46,717 nucleotides of DNA from Megasphaera geminata F0357. Its GTDB lineage: Bacteria; Bacillota; Negativicutes; Veillonellales; Megasphaeraceae. Both the position numbers and the translations under genes were made by a program. The notes beneath the pieces are model-generated. The model was not told where the DNA came from and did no database searches. It worked only from the letters and a program-made list of their open reading frames with translations. The stretch lies in contig NZ_JH417599.1 of assembly GCF_000239275.1 (NCBI RefSeq), positions 1 through 46,717 on the forward strand, in the 5' to 3' direction. Positions within the stretch are counted from its first letter, which is position 1; each line of letters starts with the position of its first letter. Below are positions 6,948 through 12,997 of this stretch, piece after piece.

Positions 6948-7866
6948 GGCTATTGCGGCGTTTGAGGAGCGCCTTGCAAAAGAGGTGCCGTCAGACCGTG
7001 TTTTTATTGATGAACCTATGCGCGAGCATACGACCTTTGCCGTCGGCGGTCCCGCGGATGTTCTCGTCCTGCCCCGCTCCGTAAAGGAGTTGTCGTTGGC
7101 CATTCGTGCGGCACGGGCCCTGCATATCCCTTTGACCGTTCTGGGCGGCGGTTCCAACGTTCTCGTTCTTGACGGCGGGATCCGCGGTGTCGTCATCCAG
7201 CTGAACGATATGAAGCGTGTCTTGTCCTGTCATGATGACAGAATACACGCCGCGTCCGGGTATATGCTTGCCGATGTCTGTAGGTTTGCGCGCGACAATT
7301 CACTGACAGGGGCGGAGTTTGCCTGCGGCATTCCCGGTACGCTCGGCGGCGCCGTTTTTATGAATGCCGGGGCGTACGGCGGTGAAATGAGCCATATTGT
7401 TTCCCGCGTACGTACGGTTAACGGGCATGGCGGCGTTACGACCTATGAACGCGGCACATTCGGCTTCGCTTATCGGACCAGCGTGTTTCAGGAGCTGCAG
7501 GAATACGTGGTCGAAGTGGAATTACAGTTACAACACGGCGACAGGGCGGAAATTCAGGCGATGATGGATGACCTGACGGAGCGTCGGATGAGTAAGCAGC
7601 CCCTTGAAATGCATAGTGCCGGCAGTACCTTTAAGCGGCCGCCCGGATATTTCGCAGGGACGCTTATTGATCAGACCGGTTTGAAGGGCCTGTCACACGG
7701 CGATGCGGAAGTGTCGACGAAGCATGCGGGCTTTGTCGTCAATAAAGGCAATGCGACCGCGGCGGATATTCTTGCCGTCATCCATGAAGTGCAGCAATGT
7801 GTCAAAGAAATGCACGGCGTTGATTTGGAAACGGAAGTACGCATTATTGGCGAAGCGGCGGAATAA
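6937..7866 (+). CDS. murB: UDP-N-acetylenolpyruvoylglucosamine reductase
   Basis: MurB is an FAD enzyme that reduces UDP-GlcNAc-enolpyruvate to UDP-MurNAc with NADPH, the second committed step of peptidoglycan synthesis. The product has 309 residues. FAD-binding elements are TTFAVGGPADVLVLPRS, LGGGSNVLVLDGG and CGIPGTLGGAVFMNAGAYGG. The proton-donor region is SAGSTFKRPPGYFAG and the end has KHAGFVVNKGNA. The start is TTG 6937, overlapping the previous gene by 11 nt, with AAGGGA nine nt upstream. murB here is separate from the dcw cluster 9 kb downstream, as in many Firmicutes. Confidence 0.95.
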   Translation: MTSKAIAAFEERLAKEVPSDRVFIDEPMREHTTFAVGGPADVLVLPRSVKELSLAIRAARALHIPLTVLGGGSNVLVLDGGIRGVVIQLNDMKRVLSCHDDRIHAASGYMLADVCRFARDNSLTGAEFACGIPGTLGGAVFMNAGAYGGEMSHIVSRVRTVNGHGGVTTYERGTFGFAYRTSVFQELQEYVVEVELQLQHGDRAEIQAMMDDLTERRMSKQPLEMHSAGSTFKRPPGYFAGTLIDQTGLKGLSHGDAEVSTKHAGFVVNKGNATAADILAVIHEVQQCVKEMHGVDLETEVRIIGEAAE

Positions 7867-7931
7867 GCCGCCGCAGCTTAAAGGCCGTACGCCCCGGTTT
7901 TATTAAAAAAGTAAAGCCCCGCTCAGGATAG

Positions 7932-7988
7932 ACAAGACCCGTAAGGCACCGCCTTACGGGTCTTGTGATATTCCCGGGGAATATTTTT
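7932..7988 (+). terminator. Tandem hairpins ending the murB unit
   Basis: The first hairpin is a perfect 16-bp stem (ACAAGACCCGTAAGGC 7932-7947 with its complement 7951-7966) with a three-base loop and no T-run. Two nt on, ATATTCC (7968-7974) pairs with GGAATAT (7978-7984) and is followed by TTTTT to 7988. Together they form a strong termination module between murB and typA. Confidence 0.75.
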
Positions 7989-8044
7989 GTTGCACATCGG
8001 GGTATCATCCCTCACGTTAAGAATGTGGAACCCCCATAGGTTTA

Positions 8045-8074
8045 TTGGATATAATGCATTTTCTGTGCTATACT
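8045..8074 (+). promoter_or_regulatory. Promoter of typA
   Basis: TTGGAT (8045-8050) is followed after 18 nt by TATACT (8069-8074) with an extended TGC (8066-8068) in front. The typA ATG lies about 40 nt beyond, after GGAGAG. Confidence 0.6.
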
Positions 8075-8119
8075 GATACAGTTATATAAAAGCAGAGTTT
8101 TCTGATAGGAGAGAAATAC

Positions 8120-9932
8120 ATGGAACGTAAGGATATCCGCAACATTGCAATCATTGCCCACGTTGACCACGGTAAAACGACGCTCGTCGATGCGATGCTC
8201 AAACAGAGCCACGTTTTCCGCTCCAACGAAAAAATCGCCGAACGGGTCATGGACTCCGGCGATATTGAACGTGAAAGAGGCATTACGATTTTATCTAAAA
8301 ATACATCCGTCATGCACGACGGCGTTAAAATAAATATTGTCGACACTCCGGGCCATGCCGATTTCGGCGGCGAAGTGGAACGTGTCCTCAACATGGTTGA
8401 CGGGGTGCTTCTTCTCGTCGACGCGTTTGAAGGCCCGATGCCGCAGACGAAATACGTACTGCGCAAGGCCTTGGAACAGAATTTGAAACCTATCGTCGTT
8501 ATCAATAAAATTGACAAACCTGACGCGCGTATTGAAGAAGTTGAAGACGAAGTGCTGGAGCTTTTCATGGAACTTGATGCAAGCGATGAACAGCTCGATT
8601 TCCCCGTTATTTATGCTAACGGCCGTGACGGCGTGGCTAAGACGGATATGGCTGACGAAGCTGTGGATTTGCAACCTCTCTTCAAGGCGATTGTGGAACA
8701 CTGCCCGTGCCCGAAGGGTGACCTTGAAGGCCCCCTCCAATTCATGGTTACGACCCTGGACTATGACGATTATGTAGGGAAAATTGCTGTCGGCCGCATT
8801 GTGCGCGGCAATATGAAGCCGAATCAGAATGTCCTTGTCGTTGACGGGGAAAGTCAGCGCAAAGCGAAGATCGCCCGCGTTTATACTTATGAAGGGTTGA
8901 ACCGCATCGAACGGGAAAACGGCGCCTCGATGGGGGATATAGCTTGTATCGTCGGTATTCCCGATATTAAAATCGGTGAGACCGTAGCGGACCCGACCAA
9001 TCCGGAAGCACTGCCCAAAATAGATATTGACGAACCGACATTGTCCATGATTTTTTATGTAAATGACAGTCCTTTTGCCGGACAGGAAGGCGATCTTGTA
9101 ACGAGCCGCCATCTTCGTGACCGGCTTTTCCGCGAAGTACAGACCAACGTATCCCTGCGCGTCGAAGAAACGGGATCCGCCGACGCGTTCAAGGTGTCGG
9201 GGCGTGGCGAGCTCCATATTGCCGTCCTCATTGAAGAGATGCGCCGTCAGGGATATGAAATGCAGATCGGTAAACCGAGCGTCATTACAAAAGAAATTCA
9301 CGGGCAGAAATGTGAGCCGTTGGAAGCGTTGACGATCGATGTACCGCAGGAATTCATGGGAGCCGTTATGGAACGTCTCGGCACACGCAAAGCGGAGATG
9401 GTCAATATGGTTGACCTCGCCGGCTATACGCGCCTTGAATTTATCATTCCCGCCCGCGGGCTTATCGGGTTCCGCAGCGAATTCCTTACGGCTACGAAAG
9501 GCAACGGTATTATGTATCATGTCTTTCACGGCTATGCGCCCTGGAAAGGGGAAATCCCGGGCCGTACGCGCGGCAGCCTTGTTGCTTTTGAAGGGGGCGA
9601 AACGACGGCTTACGGCATTTATAACCTGCAGGACCGCGGTACTATGTTCATCTCACCGGCACAGGATTATTTATTTGGGTCAGGTCATCGGTGAAAGTAA
9701 TCGTGATGTCGATATTGACGTTAACCCGTGCAAGAAGAAGCATCTCAGCAATACCCGTTCCTCCGCCTCCGATGAAGCGCTGCGTCTCGTACCGCCCCGT
9801 ATCATGAGTTTGGAACAGGCGCTTGAATGGATTAACGATGACGAACTGGTCGAAGTTACGCCGAAGAGCATTCGGCTCCGCAAGGCTATTCTTGACAAAC
9901 ATGACCGCAAGAGGGCCGCAAAGAAAAACTGA
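8120..9932 (+). CDS. typA: GTP-binding protein TypA/BipA (frameshift near 9667-9672)
   Basis: TypA is a ribosome-associated translational GTPase needed under stress and for 50S assembly in the cold. G-domain motifs are [14 protein letters not shown] (G1), RGITI (G2), [11 protein letters not shown] (G3) and NKIDKPDAR (G4). EF-G-like domains and the TypA-specific C-terminal domain follow. The frame breaks after FISPAQD and continues in the next frame as [18 protein letters not shown] to the typical end [17 protein letters not shown] near 9932. Removing one T of TTT 9670-9672 restores one open frame of about 603 residues, so a one-base sequencing insertion is likely. If real, the mutant would lack the last 80 residues, and typA can be lost in some bacteria. 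Terminator follows. Confidence 0.92.
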
Positions 9933-9946
9933 GCGTATTTTATGCA

Positions 9947-9973
9947 TAACCGGCCGCAGGGCCGGTTATTTTT
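9947..9973 (+). terminator. Terminator of typA
   Basis: TAACCGGCC (9947-9955) pairs with GGCCGGTTA (9960-9968) over a GCAG loop, followed by TTTTT. Confidence 0.9.
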
Positions 9974-10026
9974 GTAGTAAGTAAGGCCCCCCGGCTAGGC
10001 CAAGGGGGCTTACTTACTACAAAAAA
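9969..10026. repeat. Long inverted repeat (about 22-bp stem)
   Basis: The left arm TTTTTGTAGTAAGTAAGG plus CCCCC (9969-9991) pairs with GGGGG plus CTTACTTACTACAAAAA (10004-10025) with one bulged C. The loop is 12 nt. It overlaps the T-run of the typA terminator on one side and the minus-strand terminator of the antitoxin locus on the other. It has no T-run after the stem on either strand, so it is not a simple terminator. It could be a small mobile or REP-like palindrome or a transcript-protecting hairpin. Confidence 0.7.
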
Positions 10027-10053
10027 CTGGCAGCCCTTGTGCAAGAGCTGCCA
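10021..10053 (-). terminator. Terminator of the antitoxin/toxin-remnant operon
   Basis: TGGCAGCCCTTG (10028-10039) pairs with CAAGAGCTGCCA (10042-10053) with one mismatch. On the minus strand the stem is followed by six T (10026-10021). It lies 46 nt past the stop codon of the toxin remnant. Confidence 0.75.
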
Positions 10054-10098
10054 TGACCATAAGACGATGACGGAAGACCGGAATGTCAAGTACAAGTA

Positions 10099-10200
10099 TT
10101 AAAATAAATCGGTGTGGGAACCTGTGCGAACAAGAAATAGTTCTTTAGCGAGCTTTAAATCTTTCCTAAATCTGTTGGATGCGATGATATCCAGCTTCAT
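10099..10200 (-). pseudogene. Internally deleted YafQ/RelE-family toxin
   Basis: This short frame starts with ATG 10200 on the minus strand, inside the 3' end of the antitoxin gene, and stops at 10099. Its 33 residues join the start of a YafQ-type mRNA interferase (MKLDIIASNRFRKDLKLAK) directly to its last residues (LFLVRTGSHTDLF), the C-terminal end usual in this family, where the LVRTGSHSDLF pattern carries part of the active site. Family members are about 90 residues, so roughly 55 residues are missing from the middle, in frame. The stop codon and a terminator are preserved. The remnant cannot fold as an RNase. I infer inactivation of the toxin by a clean deletion with retention of the antitoxin. 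Confidence 0.75.
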
Positions 10201-10471
10201 TGTCTACATCCTTTACCAAATCCGAGAAGCTGTGGTACCGTTTATATTTTTCCGGATGTGCTTTCATTTCGTTATATTCAGCTAGGGCGTTGCGGGGTTC
10301 CGCATTGAATGTATTACGGCGGACGTCAAATGGAATCCCGTCACACCGAACCGCACTTTTCAGGAACATAGTAATGGCAGAAGACATGTTCAGTCCCAAG
10401 TCATTAAACAATCTTTCAGCTTCTTTTTTGAGATTTTCGTCTACACGGACATTGATGTTAGCAGTAGTCAT
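10166..10471 (-). CDS. RelB/DinJ-family antitoxin
   Basis: The product is about 101 residues. It has the N-terminal ribbon-helix-helix of the DinJ family: ANINVRVDENLKKEAERLFNDLG followed by LNMSSAITMFLKSAV. This domain binds the operator of its own operon, while the rest wraps the toxin (ending in HSFSDLVKDVD). The start chosen is ATG 10471, six nt after AGAGGTG; a GTG three codons earlier sits inside the ribosome binding site. The 3' end overlaps by 35 nt the start of a toxin gene that has lost its middle. A promoter lies upstream. The antitoxin may survive as an orphan that still represses itself or neutralises a related toxin elsewhere. Confidence 0.88.
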   Translation of the reverse strand: MTTANINVRVDENLKKEAERLFNDLGLNMSSAITMFLKSAVRCDGIPFDVRRNTFNAEPRNALAEYNEMKAHPEKYKRYHSFSDLVKDVDNEAGYHRIQQI

Positions 10472-10503
10472 AGCGTCCACCTCTTTCTTTAACTATTGAC
10501 TTA

Positions 10504-10532
10504 ATTATAAAGTATAAATAGGAAAATAGCAA
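10504..10532 (-). promoter_or_regulatory. Promoter of the antitoxin operon
   Basis: On the minus strand TTGCTA (10532-10527) and a perfect TATAAT (10509-10504) are separated by 17 nt. Autoregulation by the antitoxin would act here; I did not find an obvious RHH palindrome. Confidence 0.65.
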
Positions 10533-10718
10533 TATAAAGAATGACAATGTTTTACTATTGCTATACAGTTTGATTAAGGGTAGGAGGATGCCAAGCTCTA
10601 CAGCCCTTTCGTTCATGATTGCCGCCCCCTTAAATGAGAAAAAACACAAAATTCATAAGGGAGGATACCTTGCGATTTGAAATTGAATATTTTGGCTCCG
10701 GGCCGCAGGGCCGATTAT

Positions 10719-10914
10719 AAAGGCAGTTTAATGATATATGAAACATGGGGCAATAGGAAGTATACGTATAGAAATCACCGATTTTGGTGCAGCGGATATT
10801 ATGTTGATATGGTAGAAAAAGATAGACACGTATACAGCTAATCAATTAAAGGAAGAGGAGATGTCAGAACAACTGACATTGAATTATGATGACCCGTTTA
10901 CGAGGGATAAGTAA
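10719..10914 (+). pseudogene. IS200/IS605-type transposase TnpA, C-terminal remnant
   Basis: Translation from 10719 gives KGSLMIYETWGNRKYTYRNH followed by RFWCSGYYVD. This is the block before and around the catalytic-tyrosine region of Y1 HUH transposases (NRHFWCxGYYVxTVG). The frame then fails (stop near 10839) and resumes in another frame as NQLKEEEMSEQLTL and YDDPFTRDK, the normal C-terminal end of IS200 TnpA, stopping at 10914. The N-terminal half with the HUH motif is absent. This is a degraded insertion sequence fragment next to the toxin-antitoxin remnant, so this spot has been an insertion or deletion site. The DNA from 10533 to 10718 holds no recognisable gene. Confidence 0.75.
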
Positions 10915-10930
10915 CCGATAGCAATGGCGG

Positions 10931-10960
10931 ACCGGGCATGCGCTTCCATGCGCAGCCGGT
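10931..10960. repeat. Imperfect hairpin just after the IS200-like remnant
   Basis: ACCGG (10931-10935) pairs with CCGGT (10956-10960) and TGCGC (10939-10943) with GCGCA (10950-10954), giving an interrupted stem. IS200/IS605 elements carry subterminal hairpins recognised by TnpA, and this one begins 16 nt past the remnant's stop codon. It may be the right end of the old element. Confidence 0.4.
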
Positions 10961-10970
10961 AACAGTTTTC

Positions 10971-10999
10971 ATGACAACGGTACTGAATAGTGGTATTAT
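10971..10999 (+). promoter_or_regulatory. Promoter of the 2-hydroxyacid dehydrogenase gene
   Basis: ATGACA (10971-10976) and TATTAT (10994-10999) are 17 nt apart. The ATG at 11053 follows after a leader of about 45 nt with AGAGGGGG as ribosome binding site. Confidence 0.6.
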
Positions 11000-11052
11000 A
11001 ATAAAAGTATTACTAAATAACGATAAAAATTTAACTCAGAGGGGGATTCATC

Positions 11053-12006
11053 ATGAAAAAAAGAATCGTCGGTGTAGTCGGGCTGGGACATGTAGGCGCA
11101 CACGTCGCCTTTGTCCTGGGTATGCGCGGTGCTGCCGATGTTGTTAAACTCTGCGACATTAATGAACAGAAAGCTGTCAGTGAACGTCAGGATTTAATGG
11201 ATGCCGTCATGTTCATGCCTCATCGGGTTGAATATGTGCCGGCTGCATATGAAGAACTCGGGGATTGCGATATCATCATCAACGCCATGGGTAAGGTCGC
11301 GCTCTGTGCCACCGGCAGCCGTGATGACGAAATGGGCTTTACCGTTCCCGGAGTCGCCGGGTATATCTCCAAAATCATGGCCGGCGGGTTCAACGGCTGC
11401 TTTATAAATATTACGAATCCCTGTGATGTTATTACAAACCTGATCCAACGCCTGAGCGGTCTGCCGGCCCGTAAGGTTATAGGTACGGGCACAGGCCTCG
11501 ACAGCTCCCGCCTGATCAGCGCCATCTCTCAGCAGACGGGTTTGGATCATCATTCTTTCTCGGCCTTTATGTTCGGCGAACACGGCAATTCTCAGATGAC
11601 GCCGTGGTCTGTAGTCACATTTGCGGGGCAGCCGTATTTGGAAATTGCGGAGCATGACGAACGGTTCCGCTTTGATCGGAAGGAATTGCAGGAACGCGCC
11701 ATCAAAGGCGGCTGGGTAACATTCGTCGGCAAACAGTGCACGGAATACGGCATTGCTTCTACAGGTGTCCGCATTGCCGAAGCCGTTCTCCATGATGAAC
11801 AGGTCATTATGGCCGCCAGCGTCAAGCTTGACGGACAGTACGGCGAATCCGGCATTTACTGCGGCGTACCTGCCGTTATCGGGGCCGGCGGCGTGGAACG
11901 CATTATGGAATATACCCTTACGCCGGAAGAATTAAAGGAATTTCACGGTTGCTGCGATAAAATCCGCGCCAATATCGAAAAAGCCGATGCCTTGCTGAAG
12001 AAATAA
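11053..12006 (+). CDS. L-2-hydroxyacid dehydrogenase of the LDH/MDH family (L-2-hydroxyisocaproate dehydrogenase-like)
   Basis: The 317-residue NAD-dependent dehydrogenase reversibly reduces a 2-oxo acid to the L-2-hydroxy acid in the cytoplasm. It has a Rossmann motif VGLGHVGAHVAF (8-20), CDINEQKA for NAD selectivity, NITNPCDV (119-126), the substrate-binding R153 in LDSSR and the catalytic H177 in FGEHGNSQ. In the specificity loop (KVALCATGSRDDE), alignment on R90 puts Leu84 where lactate dehydrogenases have Gln and malate dehydrogenases have Arg. A hydrophobic residue there suggests longer, non-polar oxo acids such as 2-oxoisocaproate, as in amino-acid fermentation. This is inference; lactate use is not excluded. 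Single gene with its own promoter and terminator. Confidence 0.85.
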   Translation: MKKRIVGVVGLGHVGAHVAFVLGMRGAADVVKLCDINEQKAVSERQDLMDAVMFMPHRVEYVPAAYEELGDCDIIINAMGKVALCATGSRDDEMGFTVPGVAGYISKIMAGGFNGCFINITNPCDVITNLIQRLSGLPARKVIGTGTGLDSSRLISAISQQTGLDHHSFSAFMFGEHGNSQMTPWSVVTFAGQPYLEIAEHDERFRFDRKELQERAIKGGWVTFVGKQCTEYGIASTGVRIAEAVLHDEQVIMAASVKLDGQYGESGIYCGVPAVIGAGGVERIMEYTLTPEELKEFHGCCDKIRANIEKADALLKK

Positions 12007-12043
12007 ACGGGCGGCGGTAAACTGTTCGTCTTTTATGTTTTAG

Positions 12044-12076
12044 GGAGAGACTGTGTTCGGACGGTCTCTCCGTTTT
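12044..12076 (+). terminator. Terminator of the dehydrogenase gene
   Basis: GGAGAGAC (12044-12051) pairs with GTCTCTCC (12064-12071), followed by GTTTTTATTT. Confidence 0.85.
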
Positions 12077-12106
12077 TATTTGAAACCATTCAGTCTTGTA
12101 TCTTGT

Positions 12107-12282
12107 GGGCGCAATTCTAAGTATCCCGACGCGGTTGGCTTTGGGATACAGAGGAAGAAAAGCGCAGTAGTTTATGGCGTTCCTCCTCCTCTGCGAGTCG
12201 TCAGAACGCGCATAAACCTTGCGGGCGCAATTCTAAAATTTCACGGCTTCGTAGAAGCTGTGAAATTTTAGAATTGCTGCCC
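12107..12282. repeat. 176-bp structured element with terminal inverted repeats
   Basis: The element opens with GGGCGCAATTCTAA (12107-12120) and closes with TTAGAATTGCTGCCC (12268-12282), inverted copies with one extra base. A direct copy of the opening motif sits inside (12223-12236; CTTGYGGGCGCAATTCTAA shared over 19 bp with one difference). That inner copy starts a 24-bp hairpin, 12227-12250 against 12254-12277, loop GTA, one G-U pair. Two more inverted repeats lie between: GTATCCC (12121-12127, approximately) with GGGATAC, and GTTTATGGCGTTC with GAACGCGCATAAAC. There is no credible gene inside. The arrangement resembles a miniature inverted-repeat element or a structured RNA. The T-run needed for a terminator is absent. 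Confidence 0.6.
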
Positions 12283-12283
12283 T

Positions 12284-12312
12284 TTGCGAAAAAGGGACGG
12301 TGATGGTATGAT
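12284..12312 (+). promoter_or_regulatory. Candidate promoter of the HAD/M16/gluQRS unit
   Basis: TTGCGA (12284-12289) and TATGAT (12307-12312) are separated by 17 nt. It lies directly after the structured repeat and 29 nt before the next start codon. Confidence 0.5.
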
Positions 12313-12340
12313 GTGGTGTATCGTCTTGTAGGAGGAATAA

Positions 12341-12997
12341 ATGTTTAGGCATGTGTTGTTTGACCTCGACGGGACGCTGACGGAGTCGCATGAAGGTATC
12401 CTCAGATCCGTCGCGTATGCATTGGAGAAAGAAGGGGAGCCGACGGACGGCCGCCTTGATCGGAAGATTGTTATCGGCCCGCCGCTTATGTATACGTTTA
12501 CTCATACATACCGTTTCCCGAAAGAGAAGGCCCGGCGTGTGTACGGGTATTTTCAGGAGCGGTACGGCACAATCGGCTTGTTTGAAAATCACCCGTATGA
12601 CGGTATTCCGGCATTGCTGAAGAGTCTTCATGATGCGGGCATCCGGTCTTATGTGGCGACATCGAAGCCGCGCGTTCATGCCGTTGCCATTTGTGATGCA
12701 TTCGGCCTGACCCCTTATTTATCGAAGATCGCCGGCGCCGAATTCGGCGGCGAGGAAGATAAAACCGCTATTATGGAGGGCATCCTGAAGGGGATCCCGG
12801 ACCGGCGAAACGGCGAGACCGTCATGGTCGGTGATCGCAGGTTTGATGTCATCGGGGCCCGCAGGTGTGACATTCCCGTTATCGGTGTCGGTTTCGGTTA
12901 CGGCAATGAAAAGGAACGGGAAGAATTTACTCCCGATTATTATGCGCCTACCGTAGCGGCGCTTCGGGATATTTTACTGAATAAGGAGATAATTTAA
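12341..12997 (+). CDS. HAD-superfamily phosphatase, phosphoglycolate phosphatase-like
   Basis: The product has 218 residues. HAD motif I FDLDGTLTES (residues 7-16) carries the aspartate nucleophile and acid/base. The cap is helical and of the subclass I type. Motif II is VATSKP near residue 105, and the end of the Rossmann domain has VMVGDRRFDVIGARRCDIPVIGVGFGYG (motif IV). This layout is that of the Gph/PpaX/YsaA phosphatases acting on small phosphoesters (2-phosphoglycolate, pyrophosphate, nucleotides); the substrate cannot be read from sequence. The start ATG follows TAGGAGGAA. The TAA stop shares its last A with the ATG of the M16 protease gene, so the two are coupled. Confidence 0.88.
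   Translation: MFRHVLFDLDGTLTESHEGILRSVAYALEKEGEPTDGRLDRKIVIGPPLMYTFTHTYRFPKEKARRVYGYFQERYGTIGLFENHPYDGIPALLKSLHDAGIRSYVATSKPRVHAVAICDAFGLTPYLSKIAGAEFGGEEDKTAIMEGILKGIPDRRNGETVMVGDRRFDVIGARRCDIPVIGVGFGYGNEKEREEFTPDYYAPTVAALRDILLNKEII

Noticed and set aside
8291-9529. 412-codon minus-strand frame inside typA
   Set aside because: It is the mirror of a highly conserved GTPase frame; its product has no recognisable motif.
10458-10845. Two minus-strand frames (63 and 71 codons) between the antitoxin gene and the IS remnant
   Set aside because: They have no ribosome binding site and read low-complexity hydrophobic strings; the second is antisense to the transposase remnant.
12053-12271. 72-codon plus-strand frame after the dehydrogenase gene
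   Set aside because: It starts inside the terminator and runs through the palindromic repeat; no ribosome binding site and no family resemblance.
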